From: Chitinophaga fulva | GTDB taxonomy: Bacteria; Bacteroidota; Bacteroidia; Chitinophagales; Chitinophagaceae | Assembly: GCF_012927205.1 (NCBI RefSeq) | Contig: NZ_JABBGC010000001.1 | Coordinates: forward strand, 1,736,001-1,800,000 | Direction of reading: 5' to 3' | Length of the DNA stretch: 64,000 nt | Shown: positions 44,700 to 52,558 of the stretch, in pieces | Position numbering within the stretch: the first letter of the stretch is position 1 | Layout of the letters: the number at the start of each line of letters is the position of its first letter | Notes under the pieces: generated by a model | The model's input: the letters and a program-made list of their open reading frames with translations, nothing else | What the model was told of the DNA's origin: nothing | Databases searched by the model: none | Position numbers and translations under genes: made by a program

Positions 44700-45449
44700 T
44701 TACTGCATCACCAGTTTCACATAACGCTTACGGTCATGCGCAATGTCTTCATGAGTCTGGTAAACGGCAATCAGCGTTTTATTGTCCACCCACCGGACCT
44801 CGTCAATTCCGTATTCAGTCAGTTCTGGTGCTCCGACCAGCAGGATGTCCTTGTTGTTGATTTCAAACAGCTGAAATCCATTGGGATTAAAACCGGCTTC
44901 GATATCCATGTTAGGGCATATAAAGTATTTTTTATCGGGAGAAACAATTGGTGCTGTCCAGGTATACAGTGTATCACCGTTATCGGGATTGATCAGTTCG
45001 AAGCCGTCGGCTTCATAATAGCTTATGAAAATACCATGCCGGTGTAATGCAGGATAGTAGCCCGCATAACTGTAGCGCGCATAGCCATCATCATCTTCTG
45101 AATTATCGACCCGTATTTTCTGTTGTCCGTTAGCCAGGTGAAACTCCAGTTGCTGGCCAATACGTTTTACATCCGTGTTTTTGGCAAGGGCGTTTGTTTC
45201 TGACGTGTCGCCGGAGAGTTGATAGGCCGGGAATTGTTCATAGGTCGTTTTGTCAATAAAGAAGACCAGGAATTTTTTGTTGCCGGCCTGTATGGTATCG
45301 ATATATTTCGGTGTGGCGCTGATACCGGCTTCCGGTACCGTGCTGTCGCGGACTATCTGTGTGCTGTCAGCACTACCGGATTGTTTACCGCTGTTGCACG
45401 AATACATAAAGTGAACAAACACTATCAGGAATAGGATTTTTTTTATCAT
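44700..45449 (-). CDS. Lipoprotein of unknown function
   Basis: The 249-residue protein starts with a lipoprotein signal (LIVFVHFMYSC; Cys about residue 18) followed by a Ser/Gly-rich linker. The rest is rich in beta strands with YARYSYAGYYPALHRHGIFISYYEADGFELI and WTAPIVSPDKKYFICPN; it resembles propeller-like extracytoplasmic domains. No family is recognised. I used the ATG at 45449, directly before the lipoprotein signal; the longer frame adds 17 residues. Its upstream neighbour is the rhomboid gene. Confidence 0.78.
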   Translation of the reverse strand: MIKKILFLIVFVHFMYSCNSGKQSGSADSTQIVRDSTVPEAGISATPKYIDTIQAGNKKFLVFFIDKTTYEQFPAYQLSGDTSETNALAKNTDVKRIGQQLEFHLANGQQKIRVDNSEDDDGYARYSYAGYYPALHRHGIFISYYEADGFELINPDNGDTLYTWTAPIVSPDKKYFICPNMDIEAGFNPNGFQLFEINNKDILLVGAPELTEYGIDEVRWVDNKTLIAVYQTHEDIAHDRKRYVKLVMQ

Positions 45450-45496
45450 AGTACGGAATTTAGGAATACAAATGTAGGTAATTATCATAGGTAAAA

Positions 45497-46123
45497 TCAC
45501 CTGCGGGGCAAACGTAAACCATCAGCTTCGGTAAGGGTAAAATAGAAGGCATAACCAGTGAGGATACCACTGAGAAACCCTGTCAGATGAGCGGCATTAT
45601 CGATGTCTGGAGAGAAACCGGCTGCGAGGAGGTTCAACAGAATGAACAGGCTGATATAACCGAGGAAATTGTGGCGAGCAGCAGGCGGAAAAAGGCGGGT
45701 GGTGAGCAGCGCGAAGAATACGCCATAGATGCCGAAGATAGCGCCGGAAGCGCCTACGCCCACCATGTTGCGGTGAAACAGGACGCTGGCATAATCGGCT
45801 ATTAATCCGGTAATGAGGTAGGCGATAATAAAGCGGAGTGGCCTGATCACCCGTTCCAGAAAAACACCGGCAATAAAAAGACCCAACATGTTGGTCAACA
45901 AATGCCACCAGCCGGCATGTAAAAACATACTGGTCAGCAGGCGCCAGTATTCACCATGGCCTATGGTCAGCGGCCAGTAATTGGCGCCCCAGCGCAGCAA
46001 CTGCTCTCCATTGCCCCACCAGAGGTTCATGCCGGCCATTATTGTCAGGATATACACCAGCACATTGGCAGCTATCAACAGTAGGGTGACAGGCATCTGT
46101 CTGAATTGGGTACGTCTATACAT
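45497..46123 (-). CDS. Rhomboid-family intramembrane serine protease
   Basis: This 208-residue membrane protease has six helices. The catalytic serine is Ser126 in GASGAIFG and the catalytic histidine is His179 in NAAHLTGFLSG. The HAGWWHLLTNMLGL segment is the family's HxxxN motif region. Rhomboids cut single-pass membrane proteins within or near the membrane; the substrate is unknown. It lies between two lipoprotein genes on the same strand. Confidence 0.94.
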   Translation of the reverse strand: MYRRTQFRQMPVTLLLIAANVLVYILTIMAGMNLWWGNGEQLLRWGANYWPLTIGHGEYWRLLTSMFLHAGWWHLLTNMLGLFIAGVFLERVIRPLRFIIAYLITGLIADYASVLFHRNMVGVGASGAIFGIYGVFFALLTTRLFPPAARHNFLGYISLFILLNLLAAGFSPDIDNAAHLTGFLSGILTGYAFYFTLTEADGLRLPRR

Positions 46124-46151
46124 CCGTTAAAAGTTACGGATAATTCCCCAG

Positions 46152-47024
46152 CTACTGATAGATGTAATCGAGGTTCACCTGTGTATCAGAGCCCAGTTTT
46201 GTATATCCTTCCGAATGAAGGTGCACTGTTGCCCGTTGTGGATAACCATCCTTATAGGCATAAAAGAACTGCACAGTGGTATTGCGATGGTATTGTTGGG
46301 ACGTGTTTTTGTAAACAGCGGTTTGTTGCTCGTCCATCTTTATCAGGGTAGGATTGTTGGTACTTACCGGCAGCAGGAAAGTGGCCAGGCCGGGCAACGG
46401 GGTGGGTGACAGCACCGGGGCAATACCAGGGCCCAATACCAGCTGATTGGCCAACGGCCGGAGCGGGTTGATGGTGTCATCCCATTCATACCGGGCAGAG
46501 CGCACATAAAAACCAGTATCCTGATGATGTCCAATAAGGGTGTCAGTACAGATATTTTTCCAGTCGGGATTACCGTTGGTATAGTTCCAACTCATCGCTT
46601 GTGAAGAGTCGATGTATTTCAAGGCGGCGGGCATTCCTTTTTTCCAGGTGAGACGCGCTAAACGTAAAGGGGTGTTGTCTGCTCCGTAATACTGTACTTC
46701 TGTAATATTGCCAGCTTCGTCCCAGGCGCTGACAGTAGCTTTTTGCACGAGTGTTTTCTGGTGATGGTTTTCGTATGCAGATTCCATGCCTGTAAGGCGA
46801 TGGGTATTGTCATAGGTAAACGTGGTGACGTTGGTATCCTGGCTGGTACAGTGCTGCACCAGTTTAATAAGATGTCCGGCCGAATCATACTGAAAGGAAT
46901 ATTGCGGGACGTTGTCACCATGTATGGTAATGGCAGTCAGGCGTACGGGTGCTTTTTTAGCCTTGTGGGTACCGCAGGCTGTAAAGAGAATGGGTATCAG
47001 CAAACAGTAAAGGTATTTTTTCAT
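46152..47024 (-). CDS. Lipoprotein with RHS-like repeats
   Basis: The 290-residue protein has a lipoprotein signal (LIPILFTAC; Cys about residue 17). It contains strands of the YD/RHS-repeat type such as FQYDSAGHLIKLVQH and FTYDNTHRLTGMES, and DEAGNITEVQYYG. The whole resembles the Bacteroidota lipoproteins with DUF4595-like YD repeats, usually of unknown function. It is 28 bases upstream of the rhomboid gene, so the two may be co-transcribed. Confidence 0.8.
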   Translation of the reverse strand: MKKYLYCLLIPILFTACGTHKAKKAPVRLTAITIHGDNVPQYSFQYDSAGHLIKLVQHCTSQDTNVTTFTYDNTHRLTGMESAYENHHQKTLVQKATVSAWDEAGNITEVQYYGADNTPLRLARLTWKKGMPAALKYIDSSQAMSWNYTNGNPDWKNICTDTLIGHHQDTGFYVRSARYEWDDTINPLRPLANQLVLGPGIAPVLSPTPLPGLATFLLPVSTNNPTLIKMDEQQTAVYKNTSQQYHRNTTVQFFYAYKDGYPQRATVHLHSEGYTKLGSDTQVNLDYIYQ

Positions 47025-47081
47025 ACAAATGGCGGAAATAGGTGATGTATTGTATGAAAATACTAATAAGATTTGAGTTTT

Positions 47082-47249
47082 TCAGCGGTGGTATACAAAC
47101 CCCAATGTCAGCACGTCGGCACAGAATTCAGGGTAGTCATAGAAGTAGCTATGTCCATCACTGAAATAAACGGAATAAACAACGTTTGGGTCCGTTGTAA
47201 ATTCATATATGCCATTGTGTGGTTCGGAGAGGTTATAACGGTTGAACAA
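47082..47249 (-). pseudogene. Truncated remnant of a small-protein gene overlapping its partner
   Basis: On the minus strand, in a frame shifted from the gene above it, 55 codons from a TTG (47249) to a TGA (47082-47084) give a protein-like sequence including NGIYEFTTDPNVVYSVYF and YFYDYPEFCADVLTLGF. It resembles the start of Bacteroidota small proteins of the DUF6169 type (from memory, uncertain), which are longer, so this looks like a gene cut off at its 3' end. The sequence after the stop runs into the leader of the next gene. It overlaps the 52-residue gene by 17 bases. Confidence 0.5.
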
Positions 47250-47391
47250 ACTTGATACCTTTAGAAGTTAATTCAGATAAATCACGACCGTTCGTAATGT
47301 AATCATGAATCAATTTCTTGTCCTCAATCATTTTCTTTAGAGTGGAAATGATCTTAGGCTCAGGCGTTGATATTTTTTTTTCTTGTTTCAT
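47233..47391 (-). CDS. 52-residue protein, first gene of a small overlapping pair
   Basis: This short frame begins at an ATG on the minus strand (47389-47391) and ends at TAA (47233-47235). The product is Lys-rich (MKQEKKISTPEPKIISTLKK at the start) and mainly helical, ending ELTSKGIKFVQPL. The composition and the overlap with the next frame suggest a genuine two-gene unit of the toxin-antitoxin or small-regulator size class, but no function can be assigned. The partner is truncated, so the pair is probably inactive. Confidence 0.55.
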   Translation of the reverse strand: MKQEKKISTPEPKIISTLKKMIEDKKLIHDYITNGRDLSELTSKGIKFVQPL

Positions 47392-47440
47392 TTGGGTGAT
47401 ACATTACAAATATATCCCAAAAATATCACACCTAAAGTTG

Positions 47441-47615
47441 GGATCAAGTTGAAAAGTTGTGGAGGAACACTCCCGAATCAAGTCCACCTTTACCCCGGGG
47501 TTACTATAGGGGTGCTGTATGTACCATGGCGATATATCCAGGGAAACACTCCTTTCTCATTTCCGTCGCCAGGCAATGTGTTTTTACTCCATCCCCCAAC
47601 TTTTCGACTTGATCC
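47441..47615. mobile_element. 175-bp inverted-repeat element, possible IS remnant or MITE
   Basis: Inverted repeats of about 24 bp (47441-47464 with 47592-47615) match at about 20-21 positions. The hexamer TAAAGT occurs just outside on both sides (47433-47438 and 47616-47621) in direct orientation and may be a target duplication, though a TG dinucleotide on the left makes the boundary unclear. Inside there is no open frame of protein character, but an extra ACTTGAT motif related to the ends occurs on the opposite strand near 47477-47483. Repeated end-type motifs recall insertion sequence termini. It lies 50 bases from the truncated gene pair. Confidence 0.5.
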
Positions 47616-47650
47616 TAAAGTGGCCATTTGTTAATGACTTCTAAACGGCA

Positions 47651-47690
47651 AAAAAAATCCCGGACTGTCACCAGTCCGGGAAATATTTTA
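47651..47690 (-). terminator. Terminator of the rpsF-rpsR-rplI operon
   Basis: On the minus strand a perfect 9-bp stem (CCCGGACTG / CAGTCCGGG) with a 4-nt loop is followed by eight T residues, 30 or so bases after rplI. Confidence 0.88.
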
Positions 47691-47711
47691 TTCCGGTTGT
47701 CCGGAAAAATA

Positions 47712-48158
47712 CTACTCAGCCACTACTTCAAACTCCATTTCGGTTTCGTTGCCTTTACCGAAATCCAGGCGTGCTTTGTAAGTACCTAATTCTTTTACGT
47801 CATCCAGGATGTGGATGCGGCGACGGTCGATTTCGTAACCTTTCTGTTCTTTGATCGCACGGGCAATCTGAACACCAGTAACGCTACCGAAGATTTTACC
47901 GGAAGTACCGGTTTTAGCGCCGATTTTAACAGGAGAAGCTTTCAGCACTTCCACCACTTTCGCGATTTCAGCCAGCAGTTTCTCTTCTTTCACTTTCTGC
48001 ACTTTCAGGCGTTCCTGCAGTTGCTTCATGTTGGAAGGACTTGCTTCTACCGCGAATTTCTGCGGAATCAGGAAGTTCCTGGCGTAACCATTCTTTACGT
48101 TAACCAGTTCATTCTTCTGACCCAGGTTATCTACGTCTTGTATTAAGATAATTTGCAT
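47712..48158 (-). CDS. rplI: 50S ribosomal protein L9
   Basis: At 148 residues it has normal length. The N-terminal domain with the RNA-binding signature (GYARNFLIPQKFAVEA near residues 24-39), the long connecting helix (about 40-75) and the C-terminal domain with KTGTSGKIFGSVT are all clear. It is the last gene of rpsF-rpsR-rplI. Confidence 0.97.
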   Translation of the reverse strand: MQIILIQDVDNLGQKNELVNVKNGYARNFLIPQKFAVEASPSNMKQLQERLKVQKVKEEKLLAEIAKVVEVLKASPVKIGAKTGTSGKIFGSVTGVQIARAIKEQKGYEIDRRRIHILDDVKELGTYKARLDFGKGNETEMEFEVVAE

Positions 48159-48164
48159 AACTTC

Positions 48165-48440
48165 TTACTTTAAAAGGTCAGTAACATAAGGCAATAAAGC
48201 CATTTGACGAGCTTTCTTAATAGCCTGGGCTACTTTACGCTGAAATTTCAGGGAGTTACCTGTGATACGGCGGGGCAACATTTTACCCTGGTCGTTCAAA
48301 AATTTCTTCAAAAACTCACCGTCTTTGTAATCTACGTACCTGATGCCCATTTTCTTGAAACGACAGTATTTCTTCTGACGTTTCTCGGTTTTTACGGCTG
48401 TTAAGTACTTAATTTCTTGTTTTTTTGGTTTAACTGCCAT
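48165..48440 (-). CDS. rpsR: 30S ribosomal protein S18
   Basis: The 91-residue protein shows the S18 core ([18 protein letters not shown], then [32 protein letters not shown]). It lies 6 bases upstream of rplI and 5 bases downstream of rpsF. The single Cys is not part of a zinc motif. Confidence 0.97.
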   Translation of the reverse strand: MAVKPKKQEIKYLTAVKTEKRQKKYCRFKKMGIRYVDYKDGEFLKKFLNDQGKMLPRRITGNSLKFQRKVAQAIKKARQMALLPYVTDLLK

Positions 48441-48445
48441 AATAA

Positions 48446-48796
48446 TTAAGCTTCAGTGGTTTTAGATTCTGCATTTACACCATGTCTTTTGCGGTTGTTG
48501 TACTCAACGGCGTGTTTGTCGAGCGCAGTGATCATGTGGCGTAATACATTTTCATCACGGTTAAGCTGGATTTTCAGCTTCTCATTGAGGTCGGATGGCG
48601 CACTGTATTCCAGAACAAGGTACATGCCTGTAGTCTTTTTCCGGATAGGATACGCCAGTGATCTTAATCCCCAGGGATTTTCGTGCGTTATATTTCCGCC
48701 GTTCTCTTTAACGAGGTCAGCGAATTTTTTCTGAGCCGCTTTGTAGTCGTCTTCAGAAAGCACAGGGGTAAAGATCACCATCAATTCGTAGTTCAT
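48446..48796 (-). CDS. rpsF: 30S ribosomal protein S6
   Basis: The 116-residue S6 begins [17 protein letters not shown] and has the alpha/beta fold with [26 protein letters not shown] set the start at 48796, since the longer open frame adds 25 residues with no S6 character and includes the leader. It is the first gene of the three-gene ribosomal operon. Confidence 0.96.
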   Translation of the reverse strand: MNYELMVIFTPVLSEDDYKAAQKKFADLVKENGGNITHENPWGLRSLAYPIRKKTTGMYLVLEYSAPSDLNEKLKIQLNRDENVLRHMITALDKHAVEYNNRKRHGVNAESKTTEA

Positions 48797-48839
48797 AATT
48801 CCCTGTTTAAATGGTTTTAAATAAAAAAAAATTGGAGTG

Positions 48840-48847
48840 CAAAGATA
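48840..48847 (-). promoter_or_regulatory. Candidate -7 element for the rpsF operon
   Basis: On the minus strand this reads TATCTTTG, which fits TAnnTTTG, and would give a leader of about 37 nt before rpsF. The -33 position is poor. Confidence 0.42.
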
Positions 48848-48944
48848 CAGAACTATTGATAATTTCCGCATTCTGTTGACTTTTAATCCCTAAATATCTT
48901 GCCTTTTCTCCGTCTTAATGTATAAAATGCTGTAAATCAAATTG

Positions 48945-48983
48945 AAAAAGGCCGTTCCGGTACTCCCGGAACGGCCTTTTTAT
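48945..48983. terminator. Bidirectional hairpin at the 3' end of the secreted nuclease-like gene
   Basis: A 16-bp stem (AAAAAGGCCGTTCCGG with CCGGAACGGCCTTTTT) with a 5-nt loop lies 20 bases after the stop codon and is followed by T residues in both directions. Confidence 0.88.
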
Positions 48984-49001
48984 GAAGCTTTTTCAGAAAA
49001 A

Positions 49002-52000
49002 TTACTGGTTCACCACAATCTTCGTTACCTGCACATCCAATCCCGACTGTATCCGCAGGAAATAAACACCAGCCGGCAACTGACTGACATCCAGCGCCCT
49101 GGTGTTCTTACCCTTGATCAGCATGGTCTGTTCCTGATGGCGGACTCTTCCCTGCATGTCGATCAACTGTATAGCCGCAGGACCGTTCTTGCTCCAGTCG
49201 ATCCAATATTGCAACTGATGACCCAGAATACACCACCATAACCGCAGCCACAGGTCTTTTCCGGTCAACAGTACCGTTTTCACCGGACTGTATTTAATGG
49301 TACCATCCAGTCCCTGGTATTTGATGCGGTACTGGGCAATACCCGGCCACGGTGAGTCATCATACCAGAGATATTGATGTGTCTCCCCGGTAGTGCCATG
49401 TGCGGCCACGGTATCCACAGGGGCAAAATGTATCAGATTACGGGAACGCTCAATGACAAAGGACCCGCTATTGATTTCATAAGGCGTGTTCCAGCTCAGT
49501 TGTACTTTACCGCCATCCACTTTGGCATCGAAGCTGTTCAACGGCAACGGATTAGCCAAAATACGGAGGTCGTAACGGCTCAATACCGGATAGTGGTCGG
49601 TAGTGGTGGAGCTGTAACTGCTTACCAGCTGCTGTACTTGCTGCATCACCCTGGCAGAGGCCGGCAGGTAAGCCACACCGGTTTCGTCAGACCCGATCAC
49701 GTTGTCGATCACGGAAGAGAAACTGGCGGTGGAACGCTCCCCGGCAAGGCTCAACGGTAAGGTCAACGGTTTGTAATGCAGGGTGTCGCTCATGAAGTCA
49801 ATATAAGATGTTGTAGTGTCCGGCGCTCTCTCTGTGGTAATGGTCCGCGCCAGATCATCATTGAAGTCACCCAGCATGATCAGGTTATTATATGGATACT
49901 GCGCATCCAGTGTGTCTTTCAACTCTTTGGCGCCGTTCTTCCGGCGGTCCCAGGAAACCAGCTTTTCGGCTTTGGTACCGGTATTGGCTTTGGCATGCAG
50001 CAATATAAAATTGATCCGTGCGGAATCGTTGTCCAGTTTGGCGGTGGCTTCCATCAAATAAGGGAAACGGCCGGACGACCAGTTGTAATAAGCTGTACTG
50101 CTGCCACCCTGGCGCAATACGCCATAGGTACGTATTTTACGGACCACGGATGTTTTATATACAAAGGCCAGTTTTTGCGCCAGCGCATAATCCACATCGG
50201 AAATGCTGTCCGCATAGGAGCTGAAATCAGACATCACATAGCTGTAGCCTGGCAGCTGGCTCACGACTGCCCGGAAGCGGGCGGTGTCTACTACCTCTGC
50301 CAGCGCGAAAATATCAGCATCTAGGTATTGCAGGATGCGGGTCACATTGGCCTGCTGAAGGCTGTCATTGGCAGGGTTTTGTACCGGGCTGCCAAACCAC
50401 TCAATGTTCCAGTTCACCACTTTCAGGGAACGCAGGGAAGTACCGCTCAACCGGATATGGCTGTCGGTGAAGCCCGGAGCGCTGAAAACCAATGTGCCAT
50501 TGTAGGCTGTATTGGCGGCGGTGGGGGCAAATTTCACCCACACCTGCTGTGGCCCTGCGTTGAGGGTGGCCAACGGAATAGTCAGTTGTGCGCTGTAATT
50601 ATTGCTGTCAACAGATAAACGGAAACCGGTCGGCGCATTGATTTGCAGGTCACCGGTGAAGTCGTTGGCCCAATAGCTGACCAGCTGCGGGATAGACTGC
50701 TGTCCTGATTTTACATAATCAAAGTCAATGGCTGCCGGGCTGCTGGTAAGGGACGGGGCTGGTGCCGCAGTAGTGTCTTTCAGCCCGAAATCGTCTACGG
50801 TCCAGCGCGCGGCCTGCAGTGCCGGAGAGGAGGTGTATACGAAAGCGACATATACATTGGCGCCTTTGTAACCGGCGAGGTTGATACCCTGACTGGTGGT
50901 CCAGACATCGCTGCCGGTAGCAGGGAAACGGCCATTCAGTGTATGCCACGTGGCATTGCGGGGATCGCCGCTGCCGCTATAGTCTGTGGATACTTTCAGT
51001 ACAAGCGCCGGACCGGTAAATGCGGTACGGCTGCTGAACCGAAGCAGGGGCACCTGGAAACCGGTCAGGTCGAAGGCCGGCGATATCAGCCAGTCTTCAT
51101 TGTCCTGCGCGCCGCCACTATAGCCGTTGATCTGTACCCCATTACTGTTATTTTGTCCGAAAGTGGTGCAGGCCCATGTCTGTGCGCCGGCTACACTGTA
51201 TTGCGTAAAACCGCCACTCAAAGTGGTGCTGCCTGTAGGCGTACAGTTGTTAAAGTCGAAGCTTAGCTGCTGTGCACCGGTGTTGAAATGCCATTGACTG
51301 CTGTCAGCAATACCGGCAAAGGCATTGCCGGAAAGATCTTTCACCAGTGCGCTGTCGGCAGTGATATAATACCTGCTGTAAGGACGCAGTATTTTATTCA
51401 GGGTGAGCTGATTATTGTTAATGCTCAGGGCAGGGTGACCAATGGCAAATGTATCTGTGTGGCCGTTGCTGCTGTTGTGCAGATAAAGGCTGCCTTGGTT
51501 GGCCGCAACGTTTTCACTGAAGATAATCTGCAGCGGCGTTGACGGAGATACGTCGGCCGATTGGTTGGCAGGTACGAGGCTGTTGATAACCGGTGGTGTG
51601 AAGTCGCCACCAGCACCTTCCACGGAGATATTGTCTACCGCAAAGGAAGGACGTGAGCCTCCGCCGCTGATCTGCCGGTTCACCCAGCGGAGCTGTACCA
51701 GCGGCTGGTTGTTGCAGGCAGCCGGTAAGGTGATGCTGATATGCAGCAGCTGTTGCGGTAGTGTAATGCCAGACCCTGTCTGGGTAACGGTATTATTCTG
51801 ATAAGTGGTGCTGCTGACATTGAGGAAGCTACCGGTATCGCCTATACGATATTGCAATCCCATTTCATTGATGCGGGTATTGGCAGTACCATCGTATGGA
51901 TTCCTGATGGTCATAGCGTCATAGCTGACGGTGACATTTACCTGCCCGCCGGTATTAACGGCAAGTACCAGTGAATTGTCTACTGAACCACTGTTCAGGA

Positions 52001-52289
52001 AGCCCAGCTTACCGCTGTAGTTGTACACACCGTTGGCTGTGCCGGAGGCGCTGCCGTTGGGCGTCAGTGCTTTGTCGGCCGATGGGGCGGCAGTGTTGAA
52101 ATTGCTGCCGGGAGCACCGCTTAATGTCCATCCCTGCCATCCGTCAGGGTACACGGTGGAAGAGGCTGACAAGGCGTCAAAGTTTTCCTGGTAAGGCAGC
52201 TGTCGGGGTTGCGGCTGACTCTGCGCAAATACACCGCAACTGTAAATAATGCTCAGTAAAAGAAAAAGATAGCGTAAAGGTCTACTCAT
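49002..52289 (-). CDS. Large secreted protein: EEP nuclease/phosphatase domain with T9SS sorting tail
   Basis: This 1095-residue protein has a signal peptide (residues 1-22), an N-terminal jelly-roll region (about 30-230), a bacterial Ig-like (Big_5 type) domain (about 233-340) and a cleaved-adhesin/choice-of-anchor-J domain (about 343-510). An Ig-like stretch follows, then an endonuclease/exonuclease/phosphatase domain (about 625-905). It shows NWNIEWFG (metal-binding Asn/Glu), DADIFALAEV, LGDFNDD and DHYPVL, the usual active-site set. After a FN3-like domain (about 915-1010) the C-terminus ends in GVYFLRIQSGLDVQVTKIVVNQ, typical of type IX secretion substrates. It probably degrades extracellular DNA or phosphate esters. 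Confidence 0.9.
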   Translation of the reverse strand: MSRPLRYLFLLLSIIYSCGVFAQSQPQPRQLPYQENFDALSASSTVYPDGWQGWTLSGAPGSNFNTAAPSADKALTPNGSASGTANGVYNYSGKLGFLNSGSVDNSLVLAVNTGGQVNVTVSYDAMTIRNPYDGTANTRINEMGLQYRIGDTGSFLNVSSTTYQNNTVTQTGSGITLPQQLLHISITLPAACNNQPLVQLRWVNRQISGGGSRPSFAVDNISVEGAGGDFTPPVINSLVPANQSADVSPSTPLQIIFSENVAANQGSLYLHNSSNGHTDTFAIGHPALSINNNQLTLNKILRPYSRYYITADSALVKDLSGNAFAGIADSSQWHFNTGAQQLSFDFNNCTPTGSTTLSGGFTQYSVAGAQTWACTTFGQNNSNGVQINGYSGGAQDNEDWLISPAFDLTGFQVPLLRFSSRTAFTGPALVLKVSTDYSGSGDPRNATWHTLNGRFPATGSDVWTTSQGINLAGYKGANVYVAFVYTSSPALQAARWTVDDFGLKDTTAAPAPSLTSSPAAIDFDYVKSGQQSIPQLVSYWANDFTGDLQINAPTGFRLSVDSNNYSAQLTIPLATLNAGPQQVWVKFAPTAANTAYNGTLVFSAPGFTDSHIRLSGTSLRSLKVVNWNIEWFGSPVQNPANDSLQQANVTRILQYLDADIFALAEVVDTARFRAVVSQLPGYSYVMSDFSSYADSISDVDYALAQKLAFVYKTSVVRKIRTYGVLRQGGSSTAYYNWSSGRFPYLMEATAKLDNDSARINFILLHAKANTGTKAEKLVSWDRRKNGAKELKDTLDAQYPYNNLIMLGDFNDDLARTITTERAPDTTTSYIDFMSDTLHYKPLTLPLSLAGERSTASFSSVIDNVIGSDETGVAYLPASARVMQQVQQLVSSYSSTTTDHYPVLSRYDLRILANPLPLNSFDAKVDGGKVQLSWNTPYEINSGSFVIERSRNLIHFAPVDTVAAHGTTGETHQYLWYDDSPWPGIAQYRIKYQGLDGTIKYSPVKTVLLTGKDLWLRLWWCILGHQLQYWIDWSKNGPAAIQLIDMQGRVRHQEQTMLIKGKNTRALDVSQLPAGVYFLRIQSGLDVQVTKIVVNQ

Positions 52290-52558
52290 AGATTAGATTT
52301 AAAATGAATAAGGGTTATCAGATTCAGTATTTTGGTTATCTAAATCTACTAAATTGCCGCCGGCTGAAAATGTTTTTATATGATTTATATGTTAATTTAG
52401 GGAGATTTATAATATTATTTTTTTATCGAATGTTGTTGTCTTTGTGATGACTGCTGTTGTATATCGGGCAAAATTTTATACGATAATTGACATCTTGGCA
52501 GCTAACACCCGGCTGGCATATCGTTTGAAAAAAGTCAACAGTAAAAAATCAGATATCA

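Noticed and set aside
46152..47024. Possible RHS toxin
   Set aside because: The protein is only 290 residues, has a lipoprotein signal and no toxin C-terminus or immunity gene; only short YD-like strands are seen.
47383..47634. 83-codon open frame across the inverted-repeat element
   Set aside because: It spans both ends of the element and has no domain; the better reading is a small gene on the opposite strand plus the element.
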